Assembly: GCA_948099385.1 (NCBI GenBank)
Contig: CANUEZ040000199.1
Coordinates: forward strand, 2,366,001 to 2,430,000
Length of the DNA: 64,000 nt
Source of the DNA: Fasciola hepatica
Taxonomy: Eukaryota; Platyhelminthes; Trematoda; Plagiorchiida; Fasciolidae
Reading direction: 5' to 3'
Shown here: positions 24,111-34,194 of the stretch, piece by piece
Numbering within the stretch: the first letter of the stretch is position 1
Layout of the letters: each line of letters begins with the position of its first letter
Made by a program: the position numbers and the translations under genes
The notes under the pieces: generated by a model
Told to the model about the DNA's origin: nothing
The model's database searches: none
Seen by the model: only the letters and a program-made list of their open reading frames with translations

Positions 24111-25090
24111 CGCTGCAATTCCCGGTGAGCGCCCACAAAGTTCGATCCATTATCTGGGTATATATCGGCCGGTACGCCTCTTCGGTTGATAAATCTTTGC
24201 AAGGCCCGTAGAAACGAATCGGTCATCATCGAATGTGCGACTTCTGGGTGTACCGCGCGCGACTTCATGCACATCATGATACATCCGTATCGCCTTTCTA
24301 ATATTTTCCCGCACTTGATCCACAAGGGCCCGAAATAGCCCAACCCGGTGTCACTGAACGGCCACCAGCCCGTAGTCACCCTGCATTCTGGTAGTGGGGC
24401 CATGAGTTGTCTGCCCGCCGTGGCATTGCGTTTCCTACATTGCACACACCGTCGGATTACGCGTTTTACAGTCTCTCCTCCTCTTAACAACCAAAGACGC
24501 TTTCGGATGACGCTCGTCACGTGACTTTCCCCGGCATGCCCCTCCATGGCGTGGACGTGTTGAATCATTAGCTCTACTACAGGTTTTCTCGCAGGCAGCA
24601 GTATAGGATACTCTGTGTCGAAGTTCAGGTGGGCGTTGGTCAGCCTACCATCCACCCGCAGCAGTCCGTTGATGAGCTTGGGGTTTAAACGCTTCAGCTC
24701 GCCTCTTGGAGATGGCATGTCTTCATTGGTCGGCCCCACTTCTTCCGCCCTCTTGAGTTCTTGGGCGAAAGCCTCGCGTTGTATCATTCTGAAAATATCG
24801 TACTCTGCCGCTTGTAGCTCATCGGGACCTATCGGGCTGACCCGTATCCGACCTGAGGGCCGTAGCCCTTTCATGACTAGTAAATTTCTTATGAACCTGG
24901 TTAACCAAACTAGCGAACAAAGCGTCTTCACCCAGGAAGAAAACCTGACTAGTCGCGATAGAATGGACGACGCTTCGACGACCTTGGTTGCTATCACTAC
25001 GCCTTTGATCTCCAGTTCCACGTCCGTAGGGGGTTTTAATTCGAACACGGGCCAGTCCTGTTTGGGCAATTGCAGGAAGTTTGGCCCTCT
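23918..25090 (-). pseudogene. BEL1 integrase
   Basis: A 383-codon minus frame. A zinc-binding HHCC region with GHAGESHV and CVQCRKRN lies near residues 200-235. The catalytic core follows, with YFGPLW, SRAVHPEVA, the DNGSNFVGAHRE Asp block (PDNG) and the Glu in WERMIRSAR. Integrase inserts the element cDNA and leaves the 5-bp duplication seen here. The first catalytic Asp appears lost: related BEL2 reads GVDCFGP, whereas this copy reads GLGYFGP. The frame ends DDETLKPS at the slip before the C-terminal domain. Confidence 0.9.
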
Positions 25091-25093
25091 CGT

Positions 25094-26525
25094 TCACGTG
25101 TCCAGTTGCCTGAAATTGGTCGCACCTCGGGAGCACAGGCCGGCCGGATTATCGCCAGACCTGACATGCCTCCAGTGGTTCGTGGCCGATTCATCGTGGA
25201 TAATCGTGAGCCAGTTAGCAACGAAAGTACTAAACCGGCTACGGACGTTGTTGATATAGTATAGTACTATCGTTGAATCCGTCCGGAAGCTCACCGACCA
25301 AATGTAGAGATCGAAACATCTCTTCACAGCTTGGACCACCCTGACTGCCAACACGGCCGCGCTGAGTTCAAGGCGTGGGATTGAGACCGACTTCAGTGGA
25401 GCAACGCGGGCTTTGGCGAACAGGATCCTCGTGGTATATTGTCCATCTCCTGTGCACCACCGTCCGTACACCACAGCTCCATAACCGACTACGGATGCAT
25501 CGGAAAAAGGCATGTAGTTCTCCAGTCCGTGTCGTATGGCCAGGAGTCAAACATCGTGGGATTCTTATGTCCCCTAATTTCTTCAAGGTGTTCAAAAATT
25601 CTTCCCAGTCCAGCCGGTCCCCTCGGTCCAGTGACTGGTCCCAGTCAACTTTCTTACGGCACAGCCGCTGCAGCAAGATCTTTCCGGGTAGCAGCCATGG
25701 TGAGACAAAACCGAGCGGGTCGAACAAACTTGAGACGGCAGATAGTATGCCACGACGGGATGTTGGCAGCTCGGGAAGGTTTAGTTCGAAAACAAAATCG
25801 TCCGTTTCCGCGTCCCATTGGATCCCTAAGGTGCGCTCGATAGGAAGTGGAGAGCCGTCCAAATCTCTTACCCTTTCAGCCTTTTCATGATACGGGATGA
25901 CCTTCAGCACTTCTGGAGCGTTCGACATCCATTTAGTTAGATGGAAGCCGCCTTCTTCCAGCAATCTCGTCAGACCCCTGAACTGCTCCAGAGCTGATTC
26001 CACATCATCGAATGACCCAAGGTAGTCGTCGACGTAGAAGTTCCTGCTGACGCTTTCTACCACCATCCGATGTACTAGATCGCCATGTTTGTTCGCTGAT
26101 TCTCGGAGGGCGTAGTTCGCACAAAATGGTGACGATATGGCTCCGAAGGGGTGGACGGTCATCCTATGATCTACCGCTGAGTTGTCCCGGTCGTTCTCTT
26201 CCCACCACAGGAAACGCAAAGCATCTCAGTCTCCTACCGGAATCTTCACCTGATGGAACATTTCCCTAATGTCAGCAGACAAAGCCACTTTACCTAACCT
26301 GAAACGGCACAAAACATCGACCAGTGGAGTGGTCCTGTCAGGTTCTTGTAGTAAGCGATCGTTTAACGACTTGCCCTGGAACTTGGCCGCACAGTCGAAA
26401 ACCACACGCAGTTTATTGGGTTTCTTGGGGTTGATAACCGGGTGGTGAGGTAGATACCAGGTACCCTTTTTGCCGTCGGTGTTGGCAGGCACCTTTTCAA
26501 CGTAACCGAGGGCTTCGTTTCGCTT
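25094..26525 (-). pseudogene. BEL1 reverse transcriptase and RNase H
   Basis: RT begins around 26531 with ALGYVEKVPA, WYLPHHPVI, RVVFDCAAKFQG and ALSADIREMFHQVKIPV. An in-frame TGA at 26226-26228 follows PVGD, and the same frame continues DALRFLWWEEN, HPFGAISSPFCANYAL and the catalytic NFYVDDYLGS near 26035. After the Pao-type connector (GILSAVSSLFDPLGF, W-LPGKILLQ), RNase H appears in another frame (25513-25094): SDASVVGYGAVVYGRW, SIPRLELSAAVLA and RTDSTIVLYYI. These enzymes make cDNA and remove the RNA template. The stop and at least one frame shift inactivate this copy unless the stop is read through. Confidence 0.92.
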
Positions 26526-26578
26526 CATCAATTTCGCGTATCGTTCCCACAGATTCTGGTCTCGAATGAAGCGTTCTT

Positions 26579-27521
26579 TTAGTCGTAGTAATCGTTAGAG
26601 AACATAGTTTCTGTTGTCAGTCCACGGGTCGACCGATGTGCGCCATGGAAGGGGAACCTCGAACTGTTTTTTGAGGCCTCTAGTGCCTTGCCGCACCGTT
26701 TGTAGAGCGAAGTGATCCTCTCGAGACAACGTCGGTCTTTCGTCTCCAATGTTATGAAACTCCTTTTCATACAGCCGTTGCAGATGATACTCTATGCGGT
26801 CCGTTTCGGCGGATAAATAATTCACGGAACCACGTACCCCTACTGGACCGTATAACATCCATCCCAGGGCCGTGCGTGCGACATAAGGTGCCTGGCGGTC
26901 GCCCACTCTCTGGTCAGGTACCTAATGCGCCTCTGGCACGTCGCAGCCAATGAGGAGATCCACTTCATCATCTTCCCAGTCTACAACGGTTACATCCTGC
27001 AGGTGGGGCCACCGAGTCAAGATTGCGTTGACCGACCTTGGTGCTCGCATGGGGAGATCCGCTAACGTGAATGCTTCCGTTGGTTCAATTTCCTCGTTAG
27101 TGTCTAGAGAGATGAGTTGCAGCCTTAATCTACCGGCTTTCATTACCTGTGTTCCGCCCACCATGCTCACTGCCAACGACGTCGCACCTTTAACCAGTTG
27201 GTGTTTGTCGGCAAACCGCTCTTTCACTAAAGTGGTGTCGGATCCACTATAAACGAAAGCCAACGCCTTGACTATCCTAGTCGGAGTCACTACCCTCACG
27301 GCCACTACGCCTAAACGTACCGGTTTACTGGCAGGCCGCGACGTCGAACAAATCACGCTGGGCTTGGTACTCGCCTCGGATATGGTTACTCTCGCCTGAT
27401 GCAGCAGCCGATGGTGTCTTCTCGTGCAGCCCTCGTAACCACATGGATTCCTTGTTCTACAGGCTGCTGCCCGGTGCGTGGTGTTGAGACAGATAAAACA
27501 TGCTCCTGCCATCCTCGCCAT
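26579..27521 (-). pseudogene. BEL1 aspartic protease and RT upstream linker
   Basis: A 199-codon frame (27521-26922) starts with the second zinc knuckle CFICLNTTHRAAAC. It then carries the protease flap and core: VKALAFVYSGSDTTLVKERF, ADLPMRAPRSVNAIL, WPHLQDV and the DLLIGCDVPEAH end. Retroviral-type proteases need an Asp in the D-T/S-G motif. Here it reads YSG where the palindrome copies read DTG, so the catalytic Asp is gone. A stop at 26922 separates the next frame (26906-26595), which continues QAPYVARTALGWMLYGPVG. Confidence 0.9.
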
Positions 27522-28660
27522 TCCCCACCGTTCGTCTATTGCGGCGTTGCCGAACTTGGGGCATTCTGTTCGGCCATGGCTAGTACCACAGGATCTGCAA
27601 TTTGGTTTCGCCGTAGCATCTCGTGAAATGACGTGTGTATTGGTTCAAGGCTGGTACTTTGGATGTTCCCGTACAGGGGTTTGGACTTGGCTAGTAATGG
27701 GCTTGTTTGCTCAATTGCTGTCCCGGATGAGTCGGCCGAATCTGCTGTCAGCTATCTTCGTTTGCCTGTCCAAGTATTCAGTCAGGTCTTCGAAGATGGC
27801 TTCTCTGTCGCTTCGGCTTATCCGTTCAGCTTCTTCCGCCCACCGACCCCGTAGTTCGGGAGAGAGGTGACGGACTATGTTTTCCAAAGTGTGCATGGCG
27901 TCTAGGTCAGCCCTGTAACCTAAATGGTCGAGGGCTATTGAGCAGTTCTGCATCTTGATCACCAGGTCGGCCATGGTGTAGACGTCGCCCTTGGTTCTCT
28001 TTGCCTCTGCCATCACGCCCTCTATTAGGTTACGGGCTACTTTGAAAGGTTGGCCAAACAAGTCCCTTAGAATCTTCCTTGCCCTTGTGTAGCCTTGTTT
28101 TGGGTCGAGCATGGTGCACCCGTCGATAGCTTCTCTTGCTCGGCCTCGGCAGTAGTGAGTAAGGTAAAGAAGCCTTTGCCCAGGGTCGGTTACCTTATTT
28201 TCAACGAACGTCTCGAACTGCTTGACAAACTTGCAGTATTGCTCAGCTCGCCCGTCGAAAACCGTTAACTCCACTCTAGGCAGATCGATCGATGGTGGTT
28301 TGTAGTCGGCGACCGGCGTGTGTTTCCCTACCTTATTGCACCCTCATCTATCGGAAGTGTCGAAGTCACTGGTCTCATGTTCTCGCTCTTTCTGTGTCCA
28401 CTTCTTCTCTGCTTCCTGCGCTTGTAGTCTAGCCGATAGTAACTGTTGCTCTAGTTCTAGTATTCTCAGCTTATATAAATCGACATCCTTACGATTAATA
28501 TTGTTCTCAATAACACATGAACTAGCACTGAGAGAACTAGGCGATCTAGCATTAACTAAAGAATCATATGTACCCAAAACCTCCCCAGAGACTTGCCGTA
28601 TTACCTCCTGTCCGGATTCGACTGCTTTTGATCCTTTTTCTTGGCATTTTGAGTGTTTTC
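27522..28660 (-). pseudogene. BEL1 Gag (DUF1759) with two zinc knuckles
   Basis: A start at 28647-28645 (MPRK) is followed by a one-base insertion relative to the copy at 41.6 kb; the reading continues QEVIRQVSGEVLGTYDSLVN and a coiled-coil-like ELEQQLLSARLQAQEAEK. The main Gag block (28274-27711, 187 codons) contains GRAEQYCKFVKQFETFV, DPGQRLLYLTHYCRGRA, LFGQPFKVARNLIEGV and LRGRWAEEAERISR. Further down, CRSCGTSHGRTEC is a first zinc knuckle and CFICLNTTHRAAAC the second. Gag packages the RNA into particles. Frame breaks at the start and after the main block make it a pseudogene. Confidence 0.9.
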
Positions 28661-28688
28661 CGTCGTTCCAAATTGATCTATTGAGTAT

Positions 28689-29065
28689 TGTTACGAACGT
28701 TTGAGCAATGCGTAGCCAAATTCGCAACGGATCCCGAAATCAAAAGACGATTATCCGTGATATTCTACGATACTAAATTATTACAATAAACAATGACATA
28801 AACAATATACAAACCTCAATAATACGATCACAAGGACTCAACAACGAGAAACCGAATAGCAGCGTGTGAGCAAACAGCACGTGCGTCACGCAGGTCCTGA
28901 ACAAGGATGTGCCAAAGTAGCGTTCTGGGAGCGAACAAACAACAATTGGTCCAGAAAAACAACCAGTTCGTAAAGACAAGTCAACAGTGTAGGCAAATGA
29001 GTGATGTTGGGAAAAACACTGAATTGCGAGGGAAATAGGGGGATTTTCCACGACCGGCTGTTACA
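28689..29065 (-). repeat. BEL1 5' LTR
   Basis: 377 bp with TG...CA ends. Its variant sites match the LTRs inside the palindrome (34195-34571 and 37670-38046) rather than its own partner at 22370-22746. Confidence 0.95.
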
Positions 29066-29070
29066 CAAGC
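29066..29070. repeat. Target-site duplication CAAGC, right
   Basis: Exact match to 22365-22369. Confidence 0.92.
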
Positions 29071-30200
29071 GCTCTTGGCTATCCAATCTGGTAATTTCCT
29101 GGATGAGGTAACCGGTCGAGCGGATCGAGGAGAACGGGTGGAAGTCTGCTGTCTGAATGTCTAAACGGCATTTGATTCGAATAACCGCGGACTGCTCGGA
29201 ACAAAGGCGGAATCGTTTCAACTTACGGCCAAAATACAGAAGCCTAAAGGAGACAGTTTTCCGAGAGAGTGGAAGACTGCTTGTCGGACAATGAGAGACC
29301 GCATAGTGGCGTTACGCAAGGGTCAGTCCTGGGACCCCTGCTGTTCCTTATGTACATTACCGATCCGGTCGTCGGGTTGGAAAACCCGTGCTTCTCTTTC
29401 GCGGATGACTTCAGGGTGGTAGGGGCACCAGATGGTGCGGCGGTTCAGCGTGATCTAGACAAGGTATACCAGTGGTCAGTGGCATGGGATCCTCCCCTCG
29501 ATCCGAGCAAATGCCAACATCTCATCAAGAAGGAAGGGCCACGGCTCACCTGATATATGGGGCCGCCAGACAATCGGGAGGCGCTAGCTCAGACCATAAA
29601 ATCCCGGGATCTAGGGGTGATGGTGAGAGCTGACCTTTAGCCAAGTCACCAGTGCCATAAAGTAATGCGGAAAGCATGTAGAGCCCTGCATCAGTTAGGG
29701 AGGGCGGCCAGCTATAGGAAACCGAAGGCTTTCGTGAGATCTGAACCGGAAAACTGTGTCCAGGCTTGGAGGCCATATTTGTCGGGGACACCAAGGCTCT
29801 GGAGCAACTACAACGGCGATTCACGCGGTGGCTCGCAGAATACAGACATTTGTGCTACGATCAGAGGTTAGAGCAACTAAGGTTATTTCCTCTAGAAAGG
29901 AGAAGAAGAGGTGACCTCATAGTGGCTTTTAAATAATAAAAAGGTTCACAGAAGAACGAGGTCACAGAGGAGCCTTACTTGAGCTGCGAGGGAATGGCTG
30001 CCTAAGAGGACATGCACTGACAATCAAGAAAGAGAGAACTTTGACTCGAACCAGAAGTCAGTCTTTTGCAGTTACGGTCACTAATGACTGGAATAGGCTG
30101 CCAGGGGGTGTGATAAGCTCGAGCACAGTGGCTGAGTTCAAAAAAGATTGAATTAGATGTGGATGACTCTGTTTAGAGGAGTATGACTAGCTGGGCAAAA
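29071..30200 (+). mobile_element. CR1-like LINE (L1), right part after BEL1
   Basis: Picks up exactly where 22369 stopped. SCLSNLVIFLDEVTGRADRG is followed by CCLN and TAFDSNN (the first catalytic block, with a stop), then VTQGSVLGPLLFLMYITD (29305-29355) and CFSFADDFRVVG (29390-29420) with the FADD motif intact. PLDPSKCQHL, the thumb and the WNRLPGGVI terminal block near 30090 follow. Frame changes at about 29550 and later. Homology ends near 30150, and the remaining bases to about 30200 are probably 3' untranslated. Confidence 0.88.
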
Positions 30201-30399
30201 GTCACCGTAGGAACACCCAGACTGTTGAACAGGAGTAGGTCCCTGATGCCGTCGAGGGGCAACAGGGGCCATGCAATGAGATGAAGGAAGTCTTAGGTGC
30301 TTCCTTCGAGTGCTTCACATTTACTATGCACGGTGTGGCCCTGAAGGTTCAGAAAATTACTGGCTTAGGGGCGGGTAATGCAAAAAACGGGATTGACCC

Positions 30400-31738
30400 T
30401 AGGGAATTACGCCTGATGGTTCAACGACCCAAAAGGGAATAATCAAAGCAGATGACCTGGCGGAAGGTGCCGCTATATGGTACACAAATGCCTGCAACTT
30501 AGGAGGTAAGTGTTTGGAACTACTAACTGGAACAAACGGACCAGTGTTTATAGCTACCACGGAGACGTGACTGAAAAAGGACCAGAGTGCGATGCAACTT
30601 TGCGGCGACACCGCCTACATACGGGACAGAATAGACGGTAATCTGGGTGGAGGGGTTCTACTTCACTTGAGGGCTGATTATAATCAGTGGGAGGTCCCGT
30701 TTACAGTTGTCACACCCAGCATACGAGACACCGCATGTTGCGTTCGCCTGGGCCGATGGCCGGTGGGGATAGTCTGTGTCTATATAGCCCCTCAAGCAGA
30801 TGGGGAAGAAGACTTTGAACCATTGCAGCTTCTACAAATGGTGTTGAGTAGATCCCTGCGCTTTCTCGTTTTGGGAGACATGAACCTCCCATAGATAAAT
30901 TGGGACGATGAATGTGCTCCCAGGGGAACCGCTGGAAATGCTCTGATGATCAGGCTTCACAACCACGCCCTCAAGCCACATGTAAGAGAAGCAACTCGCT
31001 CCGGAGATGGACAACTTTCATCTACACTGGATCTGCTTGTAAACAGGTACGGATCTGACGTCACCTGTTTGGTGCTAGAGGAGCCGTAGGGGGAGAGCTA
31101 TCCTAAAGTCATTCGTGCGATGTTTACTGTAAAGCACAACAAAAAAGGATCTAGTTTGGTCCGGAACCATGCTAGGATTAATGAGGATCAACTGAGGGTT
31201 GGGACACGAAGCATATGTTGGTACCCGGAAGTCCTGGAGCCATCTGTAGACGAAGGGCAATAGGAGCCGGACCCTTGGGCTTGACAGACGAGTTTGCTCC
31301 TTTACCACAACAAAGAAATAGAAGCCGGCCACCTTGATAGAAGCCCACGGTTGCAGGAACATTAACTGTTCGTACAATGCTGCGGGCCCACTACAAACTC
31401 CATAGCAAGCATTACGCATGGGCCGCTTGCAAGACAGCCGTAAATAAGACACAAGCCCTGCAAAGAGGAGCGAATTACGAGTGTGAGAAGAAACTAGCCA
31501 ACAATGTGAAGGTGGGCCCAAAGAAGTTCTTCTCTTACTTGCAGTCCAGGAAAACGACGCTTGAAAGCATAGGTACCGTGGAGATGTCCGACGGAAGCAT
31601 TGCCCCCGATGATGATGACAAGGCCGGAACCTTACTTGCAGTATTCAAGGGCGCGTATCGTCGGGACCGTAAGCTTAGTGCAGGAGGATCAGATTTAAGG
31701 AGTACACCAGTGCTTCAGGAGTTCACTGTAAGTGAGGA
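30400..31738 (+). mobile_element. CR1-like LINE (L2), left part with endonuclease
   Basis: Plus-strand LINE beginning near 30300-30400. The endonuclease reads WYTNACNLGGK-LELL, FIATTET (catalytic Glu), then in the 100-codon frame 30592-30894 the NLGGGVLLHL, VGIVCVYIAPQ and LRFLVLGDMNLP blocks (GD-N motif), with STLDLLVNRYGSD near 31020. The linker (31377-31738) reads RGANYECEKKLANNVKVGPKKFFSYLQSRK, and the RT fingers begin at FTVSEDEV. At 31738/31743 the composite BEL insertion starts; L2 resumes at 42068. A stop follows GDMNLP. Inactive. Confidence 0.86.
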
Positions 31739-33005
31739 TGAGGTGAAACACGCGTTTGAGCAATGCATAGCCAAATTCGCAACGGATCCCGAAATCGAAA
31801 GGCAATTATCCGTGATATTCTACGATACTAGATTATTGAGAGTAACCATATCCGAGGCGAGTACCAAGCCCAGCGTGATTTGTTCGACGTCGCGGCCTGC
31901 CAGTAAACCGGTACGTTTAGGCGTAGTGGCCGTGGGAGTAGTGACCTCAACTGGGGTGTTCAAAGCGTTGGCATTCGTCGACACTGGATCTGACACTACT
32001 CTAGTGAAACAGCGGTTTGCCGACAAACACCAACTGGCTAAAGGTGCGACGTCGTTGGCAGTGAGCATGGTGGGCGGAACACAGGTAATGACTGCCTGTA
32101 GGTTGAGGCTGCAGCTCATCTCTCCACACAATAACGAGCAAACTGAACCAACGGAAGCATTCACGTTAGCGGATCTCCCCATGCGAGCACCAAGGTCGGT
32201 CAACGCAATCTTGACTCGGTGGCCCCACCTGCAGGATGTAACCGTTGTGGACTGGGAAGATGATGAAGTGGATCTCCTCATTGGCTGCGACGTGCCAGAG
32301 GCGCATTGGGTACCTGACCAGAGAGTGGGCGACCGCCAGGCACCTTATGTCGCACGCACGGCCCTGGGATGGATGTTATACGGTCCAGTAGGGGTACGTG
32401 GTTCCGTGAATTATTTATCCGCCGAAACGGACCGCATAGAGTATCATCTGCAACGGCTGTATGAAAAGGAGTTTCATAACATTGGAGACGAAAGACCGAC
32501 GTTGTCTCGAGAGGATCACTTCGCTCTACAAACGGTGCGGCAAGGCACTAGAGGCCTCAAAAAACAGTTCGAGGTTCCCCTTCCATGGCGCACATCGGTC
32601 GACCCGTGGACTGACAACAGAAACTATGTTCTCCAACGATTACTACGACTAAAAGAACGCTTCATTCGAGACCAGAATCTGTGGGAACGATACGCGGATT
32701 TGATGAAGCGAAACGAAGCCCTCGGTTACGTTGAAAAGGTGCCTGCCAACACCGACGGCAAAAAGGGTACCTGGTATCTACCTCACCACCCGGTTATCAA
32801 CCCCAAGAAACCCAATAAACTGCGTGTGGTTTTCGACTGTGCGGCCAAGTTCCAGGGCAAGTCGTTAAACGATCGCTTACTACAAGAACCTGACTGGACC
32901 ACACCACTAATCGAAGTTTTGAGCCGTTTCAGGGTGGGTGAAGTGGCCTTGTCCGCAGATATTAGGGAGATGTTCCACCAGCTGAAGATACCGGTAGGAG
33001 ACTGA
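31377..33005 (+). CDS. Chimeric 542-codon frame: LINE L2 fused to BEL LTR and BEL protease-RT
   Basis: One uninterrupted frame runs from the LINE L2 linker (residues 1-122, ending DEVKHA), through the reversed BEL LTR remnant (about 123-155, read as FEQCIAKF...FYDTRLL), into BEL Pol in the sense direction. Pol contributes the protease with ALAFVDTGSDTTLV intact, the DLLIGCDVPEAHW block, WYLPHHPVINP and RT up to FHQLKIPVGD, where it meets the TGA shared by this family. It is an accident of rearrangement and not a known protein type, but it is an unusually long open frame. Whether it is transcribed cannot be told from sequence. Confidence 0.85.
   Translation: MLRAHYKLHSKHYAWAACKTAVNKTQALQRGANYECEKKLANNVKVGPKKFFSYLQSRKTTLESIGTVEMSDGSIAPDDDDKAGTLLAVFKGAYRRDRKLSAGGSDLRSTPVLQEFTVSEDEVKHAFEQCIAKFATDPEIERQLSVIFYDTRLLRVTISEASTKPSVICSTSRPASKPVRLGVVAVGVVTSTGVFKALAFVDTGSDTTLVKQRFADKHQLAKGATSLAVSMVGGTQVMTACRLRLQLISPHNNEQTEPTEAFTLADLPMRAPRSVNAILTRWPHLQDVTVVDWEDDEVDLLIGCDVPEAHWVPDQRVGDRQAPYVARTALGWMLYGPVGVRGSVNYLSAETDRIEYHLQRLYEKEFHNIGDERPTLSREDHFALQTVRQGTRGLKKQFEVPLPWRTSVDPWTDNRNYVLQRLLRLKERFIRDQNLWERYADLMKRNEALGYVEKVPANTDGKKGTWYLPHHPVINPKKPNKLRVVFDCAAKFQGKSLNDRLLQEPDWTTPLIEVLSRFRVGEVALSADIREMFHQLKIPVGD
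31739..31743. repeat. Target-site duplication TGAGG, left
   Basis: Matches 42063-42067. Removing one copy and everything between joins L2 in frame (EDEV then RHGLRSL). Confidence 0.9.
31744..31836 (-). repeat. Remnant of element A 3' LTR
   Basis: About 93 bp matching the start of A's 5' LTR at 41686, sharing A-specific variants CAATGCATAGCC and TAGATTATTGA. It ends at a TGA microhomology where the left palindrome arm begins. Confidence 0.85.
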
Positions 33006-34194
33006 GATGCTTTGCGTTTCCTGTGGTGGGAAGAGAACGACCGGGACAACTCAGCGGTAGATCATAGGATGACCGTCCACCCCTTCGGAGCCATGTCGTC
33101 ACCATTTTGTGCGAACTACGCCCTCCGAGAATCAGCGAACAAACATGGCGACCTAGTACATCGGACGGTGGTAGATAGCGTCAGCAGGAACTTCTACGTC
33201 GACGACTACCTTGGGTCATTCGGTGATGTGGAATCAGCTCTAGAGCAGTTCAGGGGCCTGACAAGATTGCTGGAAGAAGGCGGCTTCCATCTAACAAAGT
33301 GGATGTCGAAAGCTTCGGAAGTGCTAAAAGTCCTTCCGTACCACGAAAAGGCCGCAAGGGTGAGGGATTTGGACGGCTCTCCACTTCCTATCGAAAGCAC
33401 TTTAGGAATACGATGGGACGCGGAAACGAACAACTACGTTTTCGAGCTATACGTTCCCGAGCTGCCAATAACCCGTCGTGGCATACTATCCGCTGTCTCC
33501 AGTTTGTTCGATCCGCTCGGTTTTGTCTCACCCTGGCTGCTACCCGGAAAGATCTTGCTGTAGCGGCTGTGCAGTTGGGCAAAGAAGAATTTTTGAACAC
33601 CTTGGAGAAATTAGGGGACATAAGGATTCCACGACGTTTGACTTCTGGCCATACGACGCGGACGAGTGAACTAAGTGCTTTTTCCGATGCATCGGAAGTC
33701 GGTTATGGGGCTGTGGTGTACGAACGATGGTGCACAGGAGATGGACAATATAATACGAGGATCCTTTTTGTCAAAGCCCGCGCTGCCTCACTGAAGTCGG
33801 CTTCGATCTCGCGCCTTGAACTCAGCGCGACCGCGTTAGCAGTCAGGGCGGTGCAAGCGGTGAAGAGATGTTTTGACTTCTACATTTGGTCGGTTAGCTT
33901 TTGGACGGACTCAACGATAGTACTTTACTACATTAACAACGTCCGAAGCCGGTTTAGTACTTTCGTCGCTAACCGACTCACGATTATCCATGATGAATCA
34001 GCCACGAACCACTGGAGGCATGTCAGGTCTGGCGATAATCCGGCCGGCCTGTGCTCCCGAGGTGCGACCAATTTCAGGCAACTGGACACGTGGACGAGAG
34101 AGCCAAACTTCCCGCAAGTGCCCAAACAGGACTTGCCCGTGTTCGAGTTAAAACCCCCTACGGAAGTGGAACTGGAGATCAAAGGCCTAGTGAT
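33006..34194 (+). pseudogene. BEL element A RT C-terminal part and RNase H, palindrome copy
   Basis: Continues after the TGA at 33003-33005 in the same frame: DALRFLWWEEN, HPFGAMSSPFCANYAL, NFYVDDYLGSFGDVESALEQ (catalytic YVDD), connector SLFDPLGFVSPWLLPGKILL, then a TAG stop. About 55 bp present in BEL1 are missing after this point. RNase H follows in another frame: SDASEVGYGAVVYERW, ISRLELSATALAV, WTDSTIVLYYINNV and SRGATNFRQLDTW. It stops abruptly at the LTR border (34195), where element B inserted. The deletion is in both arms and so predates the palindrome. Confidence 0.9.

Larger units (their letters stand above)
22370..29065 (-). mobile_element. Full-length BEL/Pao retrotransposon (BEL1), 6,696 bp
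   Basis: Minus-coded element with two 377-bp LTRs (22370-22746 and 28689-29065), TG...CA ends and a perfect 5-bp target duplication CAAGC. In sense order (right to left) it carries Gag, zinc knuckles, an aspartic protease, RT, RNase H, integrase and the C-terminal domain typical of Pao elements, then a 0.7-kb 3' region with a TG-rich microsatellite. It sits inside the RT of LINE L1. Coding is broken by frame shifts, an in-frame TGA in RT and lost catalytic residues, so it is not autonomous now. Nine differences by eye between its two LTRs suggest it is not brand new, unless they reflect conversion. Confidence 0.96.

Noticed and set aside
26226..26228. TGA read as selenocysteine
   Set aside because: No selenocysteine insertion element can be argued from this sequence, and the related BEL2 has Arg here, so a nonsense change or readthrough is simpler.
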